Position numbers and translations under genes: made by a program
Origin: Palleronia pontilimi
GTDB taxonomy: Bacteria > Pseudomonadota > Alphaproteobacteria > Rhodobacterales > Rhodobacteraceae
Assembly: GCF_016412875.1 (NCBI RefSeq)
Contig: NZ_JAEKPD010000016.1
Location: forward strand, 62,001 to 126,000
DNA: 64,000 bases
Direction: 5' to 3'
Notes under the pieces: model-generated
Databases searched by the model: none
Told to the model about the DNA's origin: nothing
The model's input: the letters and a program-made list of their open reading frames with translations, nothing else
In this document: one piece after another, positions 16,895 through 23,430 of the stretch
How the letters are laid out: every line of letters begins with the position of its first letter
Position numbering within the stretch: the stretch's first letter is position 1

Positions 16895-19009
16895 TCAGCC
16901 CAGCCCGAACCCCGCATAGGGCAGGAACCGCACCGGGTCGCCCCGCGCCACCACGACCGCCCCGTCGGGCAGTTCGACCAGCCCGTCGGCCCAGCTGAGC
17001 CCCGAGATCCGCCCCGAGCCTTCCGAGCCGAACACCTCGACTCCCTCCGGCCCGATCCGCGCGCGCAGATACTCGCGCCGTCCCGGCTTCTTGCGCTTCT
17101 CGAACGCGGCGGGAAGCTGCATCGCCATCGGCGCGACCCACCCGCTGCCCGCAAGCGTCGACAGCGCCGGACGCGCGAAGATCAGCGCGCAGACGAAGGC
17201 CGCGACGGGGTTGCCGGGCAGGCCGAAGACCGGCACCCCGTTCCACACGCCCAGCGCCAGCGGACGACCCGGCTTCAGCGCGATCCGCCAGGCAGTCAGG
17301 CTGCCGGTCTCGCGCAGCAGGGCCGACACGTGGTCCTCGTCGCCCGCCGACGCGCCGCCCGAGGTCAGGATCACATCCACCTCGGCCCCGTCCAGCCGCG
17401 CCCGCAGCGCGTCGCGGTCGTCCGGGACATGGCCCAGGTCCACCGCCGCGTGGCCCCAGCGCGCCGCCATGGCCAGCAGCATCGGGCGGTTGGCATCGAA
17501 GGTCCGTCCAGGATCCTCGGTGCTGCCCGGGGCGGCCAGCTCGTCGCCGGTGGACAGCACCCCCACGCGCAGGCGGCGCTGCACCGCGACTTGCGCCAGA
17601 CCGACGGCCGACAGCAGCGCAAGGTCGGGCGGGCGCAGCCGGTGGCCCGCGGTCAGGGCGACCGCCCCGGCCTGCACGTCCTCGCCCGCTTTGCGGGTGT
17701 TGGCGCCCGGCTTGACGGGTCCGTTGAACGCGACCGAGACGCCATCGCTGCGCGTGTCCTCTTCCAGGACGACCGTGTCGACGCCCTCGGGCAACAGCGC
17801 GCCGGTCAGGATGCGGATCGCGTGGCCCGGCGGCACCGCGTGGGGATAGGCCGCGCCCGCCGCCGCGCGTCCCGCCACCAGCGGCAGCACATTCGCGCCC
17901 GGCACCGACGCGGCATGGGCGAAGCCGAAGCCGTCGACCGCCGTGTTCGCGGCGGGCGGGTTGGCGCGCCGGGCGATGGCGTCTTCGGACAGGATGCGGC
18001 CGTCGGCGTCTCCGGTCGGCACCGTCTCGGAGCCGGTCACGGGTTTCAGCCGCTCTCGCAGCAGCGCCAGCGCGTCGTCCACCGGCTGCCACGCGACCCC
18101 GGGCGGCAGCGCGAAGCAGTCGTTCGACAGGGGCGGCGGGGCAAGCGGCGGGGCGTCAGTCTCGGGCGGCGCGGTCGCGGCGAGCGCGGTCAGGCGCGCG
18201 CGGTGCTCGGCGCCAAGGATCCAGCCTTCCTCGGGCGCCTCGACTTCCATCATGGCGCGCAGTTCGTCGTCCGGAAGGGCCGCCAGCGCGTGGGCCAGCA
18301 GGCGCACCTGGTGGCGGTCGCGGACACCGCCCTTGGGAACCGCGCCTTCTATCAGGCCCGGCCAGATCTCGGTCAGCACGGCGGGCGCGTCGTGCCAGTC
18401 CTGGAACGGCCAGACCGCCACGCCCTCCAGCCGCCGCAGCCGCGACAGCATGGGAAGCCCCATCAGCGCCTGGCTGCCGACCGTGGGCGGGAAGGCCAGC
18501 TGCCAGACCGACGAGGCCGCTTTGGCCACCAGATCGCAGGCGCGCTTCTCGGCCATGCCGTGTCCGGTCCGGTCGTTCCCGCGATAGGGGATGTCGGGAT
18601 GCGCCTCCTCGCGCGGCTTGCCCCAAAAGGGGCCGGTGCCGCCGAAGAGGCGGTTCAATTCCGAGGCCACGTCGAACCGGTTGTTGCGGCCGCGCGCGTC
18701 GTCGGTGATCCGCGCGGCCAGCCAGTCCCACAGGGCCAGCGTGTCGTCGGCGCCGGTCACGGCCCGCGCGAAGCCCGCCGGATAGCCGAAGGGGAAGTCG
18801 AACGCGGCCATGACCCGGCGGCCTTGCGCCACCTCGGACGCGATGCGGTCGGCCAGCCAGGCTTCGGCCTCCAGGCGGGTGGGCATGTGGACGGGCGGCT
18901 CGGAGACCGTTCCGCGGCTGACGCCGATCCAGATCGCGTCCCGCTCCGCCTTGCGCACACCCTGGGCCGCCGACCAATCCGCCACGATGATGGTGTCGAA
19001 GCCGCTCAC
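16895..19009 (-). CDS. MoeA molybdotransferase fused to an N-terminal 'DWSA' domain
   Basis: This is a 704-aa two-part protein. Residues about 300-704 are MoeA, which inserts molybdate into adenylylated molybdopterin: RANPPAANTAVDGFGFA, AIRILTGALLPEGVDTVVLEED, VGVLSTGDEL, the gephyrin-like motif VILTSGGASAGDEDHV, and KPGRPLALGVWNGVPVFGLPGNP. Residues 1 to about 280 (FDTIIVADWSAAQG, AFDFPFGYPAGFARAV, NRFDVASELNR) resemble a Rhodobacterales family that sits next to Mo-cofactor genes; the motif spacing suggests an RNase H-like fold, which is inference. The gene overlaps mobB (ATGA) and ends the fdhD-mobA-mobB run. The GC-rich linker shows no frameshift. Confidence 0.85.
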   Translation of the reverse strand: MSGFDTIIVADWSAAQGVRKAERDAIWIGVSRGTVSEPPVHMPTRLEAEAWLADRIASEVAQGRRVMAAFDFPFGYPAGFARAVTGADDTLALWDWLAARITDDARGRNNRFDVASELNRLFGGTGPFWGKPREEAHPDIPYRGNDRTGHGMAEKRACDLVAKAASSVWQLAFPPTVGSQALMGLPMLSRLRRLEGVAVWPFQDWHDAPAVLTEIWPGLIEGAVPKGGVRDRHQVRLLAHALAALPDDELRAMMEVEAPEEGWILGAEHRARLTALAATAPPETDAPPLAPPPLSNDCFALPPGVAWQPVDDALALLRERLKPVTGSETVPTGDADGRILSEDAIARRANPPAANTAVDGFGFAHAASVPGANVLPLVAGRAAAGAAYPHAVPPGHAIRILTGALLPEGVDTVVLEEDTRSDGVSVAFNGPVKPGANTRKAGEDVQAGAVALTAGHRLRPPDLALLSAVGLAQVAVQRRLRVGVLSTGDELAAPGSTEDPGRTFDANRPMLLAMAARWGHAAVDLGHVPDDRDALRARLDGAEVDVILTSGGASAGDEDHVSALLRETGSLTAWRIALKPGRPLALGVWNGVPVFGLPGNPVAAFVCALIFARPALSTLAGSGWVAPMAMQLPAAFEKRKKPGRREYLRARIGPEGVEVFGSEGSGRISGLSWADGLVELPDGAVVVARGDPVRFLPYAGFGLG

Positions 19010-19500
19010 AACCCGACCTCGGACGCGATGAAATCGGCGATGGCAGCCGTGTCGTCCAGCGCGAAGACCGGGCGGTCAGACAGGGTGACGGGCCCGCCCG
19101 CCGCGACCGCGCGGATGGTGGGGTCATTCGGCGCGATCAGCGGGTTACCGGGCTCGGGGCGCCAGGCTTCGACCTTGGGGTGGGTATCGCGCTTCCAGCC
19201 TTCGACCAGCACCAGGTCCACCGGGTCCAGCCGGGCCAACAGGTCGGCCAGCAGCGGCTCGGGCGTGCCCCGCAGCTCGGACATGAGCGCCCAGCGGGTG
19301 CCCGACGACAGCAGCACCTGCCGCGCGCCGGCCACGCGGTGCCGGTGGCTGTCGCGGCCGGGATGGTCCACGTCGAAGCTGTGATGGGCGTGTTTCAGGG
19401 TCGAGACCGCCAGCCCGCGTGCCGTGAACTCGGCCACCAGACGCTCCATCAGGCCGGTCTTGCCAGCGTTCTTCCAGCCGGTCACGCCGTAAAGCTTCAT
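19006..19500 (-). CDS. mobB: Molybdopterin-guanine dinucleotide biosynthesis protein MobB
   Basis: MobB is a GTP-binding P-loop accessory protein in forming the guanine dinucleotide form of the molybdenum cofactor. The 164-aa product has the phosphate-binding loop GVTGWKNAGKTGLMERL near the N-terminus and the conserved LKHAHHSFDVDHPGRDSHRH segment, followed by VLLVEG-like DLVLVEGWKRDTHPKVE. It sits between mobA and the moeA fusion with four-base overlaps at both ends, so all three are translated together. Confidence 0.93.
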   Translation of the reverse strand: MKLYGVTGWKNAGKTGLMERLVAEFTARGLAVSTLKHAHHSFDVDHPGRDSHRHRVAGARQVLLSSGTRWALMSELRGTPEPLLADLLARLDPVDLVLVEGWKRDTHPKVEAWRPEPGNPLIAPNDPTIRAVAAGGPVTLSDRPVFALDDTAAIADFIASEVGL

Positions 19501-20099
19501 CGCGCCATGTCCCGCGCGCGGGCCAGGTCCTCGGGCGTGTTGACGTTGAAGAACGGATCGCCCGCGTCCGTGGGAAACAGCGCCTGCGCGCAGCCGTGGC
19601 GGTCGGTCCAGATGACGACCTTGCGCGTCCCAGCGCCCAGCGCCGCGCGCAGGTCGTCGCGCAGCGCCACGGGCCAGAGGCCGAAGGTCGGGTGGCGGTG
19701 GACGCGGTCGCCATCGCGGGTGGCGGCCAGTGCTATGGGCGCGTCCTCGGCCGCCAGTTGCAGGCGCGGGACCAGGTCGCAGGGAAAGAACGGCGTGTCG
19801 GCGGCGACGGTGACGATTTGGTCGGCCCCCTGCCCCGCCGCCCAGTCGAGCCCGGCCAACACGCCCGCAAGCGGCCCCGCGAAGCCGTCGACACTGTCGG
19901 GAAGGACCGGCAGGCCCAGATCCGCGAAGCGCGCGGGATCGCCATTCGCGTTCAGCGCGATCCCCGCCACCTGCGGCGCCAGCCGGGCGATCACCTCGTC
20001 CAGGATGGTCCGGTCGCCCAGCGAAAACAGCCCCTTGTCGCCGCCGCCCATGCGGGTGGCCTGCCCGCCGGCCAAGATCACGCCCAGCGGGGCCTTCAT
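19497..20099 (-). CDS. mobA: Molybdenum cofactor guanylyltransferase MobA
   Basis: MobA attaches GMP to the molybdenum cofactor, giving the bis-MGD form used by formate dehydrogenases. The 200-aa product begins APLGVILAGGQATRMGGGDKG, the nucleotide-binding signature. It continues with GPLAGVLAGLDWA and VTVAADTPFFPCDLVPRL and ends with FFNVNTPEDLARAR. I use the second methionine (20099) because GGTGGA is well placed before it. The first, three codons upstream, is possible. Two AT-rich hairpins lie between it and fdhD. Confidence 0.93.
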   Translation of the reverse strand: MKAPLGVILAGGQATRMGGGDKGLFSLGDRTILDEVIARLAPQVAGIALNANGDPARFADLGLPVLPDSVDGFAGPLAGVLAGLDWAAGQGADQIVTVAADTPFFPCDLVPRLQLAAEDAPIALAATRDGDRVHRHPTFGLWPVALRDDLRAALGAGTRKVVIWTDRHGCAQALFPTDAGDPFFNVNTPEDLARARDMAR

Positions 20100-20122
20100 G
20101 GCATCCACCGCGGAAGCCGGGC

Positions 20123-20167
20123 GAAATTTTCACCGAAAATTTCCACGATTTTTCCTGCGAAAAATCG
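20123..20167. promoter_or_regulatory. Tandem AT-rich hairpins between fdhD and mobA
   Basis: Two adjacent perfect inverted repeats occur: GAAATTTT/AAAATTTC (arms 20123-20130 and 20136-20143) and CGATTTTTC/GAAAAATCG (arms 20146-20154 and 20159-20167). They stand out in a very GC-rich context and fill half of the 90-base gap before mobA. They could pause or attenuate read-through from fdhD, or serve as operator sites. Confidence 0.5.
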
Positions 20168-20190
20168 CCCCCGGGGATCAGCCGATAGGA

Positions 20191-21030
20191 TCACGTCGCC
20201 GCCTTGGGGTCGGCATCCCGGATCAGCCGGTCCTCGCCCGCAAGGCACATGAACCGCCGCCCGCGCATCCGGCCGATCAGGGTCAGCCCCACCTGCTGCG
20301 CGATCTCGACGCCCCAGGCGGTGAAGCCCGAGCGCGAGGCCAGGACCGGGATACCCATATGGGCGCATTTGATGACCATCTCCGACGTCAGCCGCCCCGT
20401 CGTGTAAAGGATCTTGTCCGACGGCTCGGCCCCGTGCTTCAGCATCCATCCCGCCACCTTGTCGACGGCGTTGTGGCGGCCCACGTCCTCCATGTAGACC
20501 AGCGGGCGGTCGCGGTGACACAGGACCGTGCCGTGGATCGCACCCGCTTCCAGATAGAGCGACGGCGTGCGGTTAATCCGGTCGGCCAGCGCGTAAAGCC
20601 AGCTGGTGCGCACTTCGGCGGCGGGCAGCGTCAGCCCTTCGAGCCCTTCCATCATGTCGCCGAACACCGTGCCCACGGCGCAGCCGCTGGTGCGGGTCTT
20701 TTTCTTCAGCTTCTCCTCGTGGCTGGTGGGGCTGTCGGTGCGCACCACGACCACCTGCAGATCGTCGTCGTAATCGACGCCCGTCACCGTCTCGCCGTCG
20801 CGCAGCATGCCTTGGTTGCGCAGGAAGCCCAGCGCCAGGTAATCGGGATAGTCGCCGATGGTCATGGCGGTGACGATTTCCTGGCCGTTGAGATAGATCG
20901 TCAGTGGCCGCTCTTCGACGACGGCGATTTCCTGGCGTTGGCCGTCGTGATCCACGCCCGTCACCGCGCGGGTCAGGCCCGGGCGCGCGGGGTCGGGCGC
21001 GATGAGATAACCGTCATCACCAGAATGCAT
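20191..21030 (-). CDS. fdhD: Formate dehydrogenase accessory sulfurtransferase FdhD
   Basis: FdhD passes sulfur from a cysteine desulfurase to the molybdenum cofactor, which activates formate dehydrogenase. The 279-aa product shows EERPLTIYLNGQEIVTAMTIGDYPDYLALGFL, quoted here only in part as LTIYLNGQEIVTAMTIG, plus YMEDVGRHNAVDKVAGWML and ILYTTGRLTSEMVIKCA, all typical of the family. The cysteine loop, normally CxxC, reads SGCAVGTVFGD: only the first cysteine (about 117) is present. I chose ATG 21030 because GGAAGATCAA precedes it; ATG 21042 is the alternative. The likely client is the alpha subunit at 35.7-38.5 kb. Confidence 0.92.
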   Translation of the reverse strand: MHSGDDGYLIAPDPARPGLTRAVTGVDHDGQRQEIAVVEERPLTIYLNGQEIVTAMTIGDYPDYLALGFLRNQGMLRDGETVTGVDYDDDLQVVVVRTDSPTSHEEKLKKKTRTSGCAVGTVFGDMMEGLEGLTLPAAEVRTSWLYALADRINRTPSLYLEAGAIHGTVLCHRDRPLVYMEDVGRHNAVDKVAGWMLKHGAEPSDKILYTTGRLTSEMVIKCAHMGIPVLASRSGFTAWGVEIAQQVGLTLIGRMRGRRFMCLAGEDRLIRDADPKAAT

Positions 21031-21090
21031 TTGATCTTCCATGGGGGCTGGGCCAAGCGTGTTGCGTTCGTGACAGGTTAGGACGTTGCC

Positions 21091-21798
21091 ATGGCAGGCT
21101 CCACCCAGAAATCCGCATTCCGCGAGGGCGTTCTGCTGGGCCTGCCCTTCACGCTGGTGATCGTGCCCTTCGGAATGCTGTTCGGCGTCGTCGCCACCGA
21201 GGCGGGGCTGGACCTGTGGGCGACGATGGGCTTCTCGGCGCTGGTCATCGCGGGGGCGGCGCAGTTCACCGCGCTGTCGCTGATGGGCGAGGGCGCGCAG
21301 ACCTGGCTCGTGGTGCTGACGGCGCTGGCGGTGAACCTGCGCATGGCGATGTATTCGGCGGCACTGGTCCCGCACCTGGGGCAGGCCCCCCTGTGGAAGC
21401 GGGCCTGCGTGTCCTACCTGATGGTCGATCAGACCTACGCGGCAGCGACCGCGGCCTACGAGCCGCGCGACGGGATGCCGCTCGACGCCAAGCTGGCGCT
21501 GTTCTTCGGGGTGGCGACGCCGATCGTGCCGCTCTGGTACGTGTCCACACTGGCGGGCGCGCTGCTGGGATCGGGCGTGCCCGAGGCCTGGGCGCTGGAT
21601 TTCGCGCTGCCGCTGACCTTCATCGCGATGCTGGGACCGATGCTGCGCACGCTCGCGCATCTGGGCGCGGCCTTCGTGAGCATCGTCCTGAGCCTGGCCT
21701 TCGCGGGCCTTCCCGCGGGCGTCGGCCTGCTTCTGGCCGCCATGGCGGCCATGGCCGCGGGCGCGGCGATCGAAACCTGGCAGGAGCGCGCGGCATGA
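21091..21798 (+). CDS. azlC: AzlC-family branched-chain amino acid exporter, large subunit
   Basis: This 235-aa inner-membrane protein is the larger half of the AzlCD (LIV-E) exporter for branched-chain amino acids and analogues. It starts SAFREGVLLGLPFTLVIVPFGMLFG, the family hallmark. It has several hydrophobic segments, the conserved NLRMAMYSAALVPHL loop and the VDQTYAAA segment. It is divergent from fdhD and overlaps azlD by four bases. The substrate class is inferred from the family. Confidence 0.9.
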   Translation: MAGSTQKSAFREGVLLGLPFTLVIVPFGMLFGVVATEAGLDLWATMGFSALVIAGAAQFTALSLMGEGAQTWLVVLTALAVNLRMAMYSAALVPHLGQAPLWKRACVSYLMVDQTYAAATAAYEPRDGMPLDAKLALFFGVATPIVPLWYVSTLAGALLGSGVPEAWALDFALPLTFIAMLGPMLRTLAHLGAAFVSIVLSLAFAGLPAGVGLLLAAMAAMAAGAAIETWQERAA

Positions 21799-22118
21799 GC
21801 GATGCGACCGTCTGGATCGTCATCGTCGCCCTGGGCGCCGGGACCTACCTGATCCGCTTTTCCTTCCTGGGTCTCATCGGATCGCGCCCGATGCCCGCGC
21901 TGGTGCTGAAGCTGCTGCGCTACACGGCGGTCGCGATCTTCCCGGGCATCGTCGCGCCGCTGGTGCTGACGCCCGCGGCCACCGGCGGCGCGTTCGATCC
22001 GGCCCGCGGACTGGCGGCGGCGATCACGCTTGGCGTGGGGCTGGCGACGCGCAACATGCTGGCCGCCATCGGCGCGGGCGCGGCCAGCCTGTACACGTTT
22101 CTGTGGCTGCTCGGCTGA
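21795..22118 (+). CDS. azlD: AzlD-family branched-chain amino acid exporter, small subunit
   Basis: This 107-aa protein has about four membrane segments and forms the exporter with AzlC. The N-terminal WIVIVALGAGTYLIRFSFLGL and the central LKLLRYTAVAIFPGIVAP are typical, as is ITLGVGLATRNMLAAIGAG near the end. ATG 21795 overlaps the azlC stop. It converges with the lipoprotein gene seven bases later. Confidence 0.9.
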   Translation: MSDATVWIVIVALGAGTYLIRFSFLGLIGSRPMPALVLKLLRYTAVAIFPGIVAPLVLTPAATGGAFDPARGLAAAITLGVGLATRNMLAAIGAGAASLYTFLWLLG

Positions 22119-22125
22119 GCGGCCG

Positions 22126-22737
22126 TCAGTACACCGGGATGGGTGTCGGCGAGTCGCCGAAATTGACGTTGTGGCTGGTATCGACGTTGCTTTCGTCGAT
22201 CTTGCGGGTGCTCACCCCCGGCAGGGCGCCGAAATCCCGCATGAGCGATTTCGGAAACCACGTCCGCGACACGTCCAGTCCCGCCTCGCGCAGGATGCGG
22301 CTGGTCGAATTGGCGCAGGTCGCGCGATTGGCCGAACCGTTGGCAGCCGCTTCGGCGATCAGGGCGTTGGCCACGGCCGGGCTGATCGTGGTTTCCTGCA
22401 CGATCATGTGGTGCGTGTCGCGCACGTGGTAGTCGATATAGGCTTTTCGGATATCTTCCGTGATCCCGTAATGCAGGTCGCCGCGCTCGGGCACGAACGG
22501 GTGGCGGAACGATCCGGCCGGATCCCACAGCACCCGTTGCGATCCGTTGATCAGCAGCGCGGTATGGGCGCCTTCGCCGTTTTCGTTGCTGATGATGGTG
22601 TAGAGCGAGATCGACGCAGGCGCTTCGTGGACGTAGGCGCGGCGCTGCACCTCGACCATGGGGGCGGGATTGAAATCGTCCGCGCCGCTGCAGGCCGCGA
22701 GCAGAACGAGCGACATAATCGTAATCAGAACACGCAT
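22126..22737 (-). CDS. Lipoprotein with possible permuted papain-like (NlpC/P60-type) fold
   Basis: This is a 203-aa exported lipoprotein: a signal peptide of about 14 residues is followed by the lipobox LLAAC with cysteine 16. I do not recognise a named family. The order of conserved-looking residues, a histidine in GEGAHTALLINGSQRVLWDP and later a cysteine in RATCANSTSRILREAG, resembles circularly permuted NlpC/P60 or YiiX-like cysteine hydrolases, where the histidine comes before the cysteine. That is an inference from motif order only. It lies just downstream of the oxidase subunit IV gene on the same strand. Confidence 0.7.
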   Translation of the reverse strand: MRVLITIMSLVLLAACSGADDFNPAPMVEVQRRAYVHEAPASISLYTIISNENGEGAHTALLINGSQRVLWDPAGSFRHPFVPERGDLHYGITEDIRKAYIDYHVRDTHHMIVQETTISPAVANALIAEAAANGSANRATCANSTSRILREAGLDVSRTWFPKSLMRDFGALPGVSTRKIDESNVDTSHNVNFGDSPTPIPVY

Positions 22738-22744
22738 GGGGAAC

Positions 22745-22879
22745 TCAGCCGTTGATCAGCGCAAGCAGGATCAGGGCCACGATGATGACGATCGTGGTGC
22801 GCGTCACCCAGGTGATGAAGCTCTGAAACGTCTTTTCCTGGGTCTTGATATCCATGGAGCCATGAGAATGCTTGGCCAT
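22745..22879 (-). CDS. aa3-type cytochrome c oxidase subunit IV
   Basis: This gene encodes a 44-aa single-span membrane protein. The product reads AKHSHGSMDIKTQEKTFQSF, then ITWVTRTTIVIIVALILLAL, ending ING. The order of a histidine-rich start, the GSMDI-x-x-QEKTF motif and one C-terminal helix matches the alphaproteobacterial aa3 oxidase subunit IV. In known structures this packs against the catalytic core without redox centres. The frame is clean with an ATG start. It sits alone, away from the main oxidase genes. Confidence 0.88.
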   Translation of the reverse strand: MAKHSHGSMDIKTQEKTFQSFITWVTRTTIVIIVALILLALING

Positions 22880-22935
22880 CTTGCCTGTCCCTTCGTGTCA
22901 GTCCGAGCGCGTCATAGACGATTCCGCGGGCCCTG

Positions 22936-23430
22936 TCATGACCCCTTCTGCGGTTCGGAGCGCACCGTGATCTGCGCGTCCAGATCGTCCACCAGCCGAA
23001 ATCCGATCCGGCGCGGGGCCTCTTTGGCGACGCCTTTCGGCAGCGCGCGCAACATCACCGACAACTGGCTGACATGCTGGACCAGCTGCGTGCGCGCGCC
23101 CGTGGGGTCGGTGCCGTAAAAGGTGATGATGTCCGGGTCGAAATAGCCCATCCCTTCGATCCGCATGACACCGGACGCATCGCCCGCGAACGCCATCGCG
23201 ATCTCGTGCTGGTCGTCCAGCTGCTCTTCGAAGTTCTTGATGTAAAGAACCATGCGCTGATACGCCCATTCGGCCGGGCTCTTGGCCTTCTGCGGCTTGG
23301 CCGTCACGCTTTTGGGCAGGGGCTCATCCTCGGTGCTTTTCGCATCCGGATCGGTGTGGACGACATGGGCGTGCGGCAGGGCCTCGGCCTCCATCGCTTC
23401 GGCGGCGGTCTCGATCCGATCGGCGCTCAT
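22936..23430 (-). CDS. DUF6173-like conserved protein
   Basis: This is a 164-aa soluble protein without signal peptide or membrane segments. A low-complexity charged N-terminus (about 1-50) precedes a compact domain with SPAEWAYQRMVLYIKNFEEQ, MRIEGMGYFDPDIITFYG and TQLVQHVSQLSVMLRALPK. I associate this pattern with a Rhodobacterales family filed as DUF6173, but I am only moderately sure of the number. Function is unknown. Its ATG overlaps the stop of the pseudo-caspase gene, so the two are probably co-expressed. Confidence 0.7.
   Translation of the reverse strand: MSADRIETAAEAMEAEALPHAHVVHTDPDAKSTEDEPLPKSVTAKPQKAKSPAEWAYQRMVLYIKNFEEQLDDQHEIAMAFAGDASGVMRIEGMGYFDPDIITFYGTDPTGARTQLVQHVSQLSVMLRALPKGVAKEAPRRIGFRLVDDLDAQITVRSEPQKGS

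Noticed and set aside
16764-18092. Upstream extension of the small basic gene into a 507-aa reading frame
   Set aside because: Only the last 64 codons have a ribosome site and protein-like composition; the rest is out of frame within the moeA fusion.
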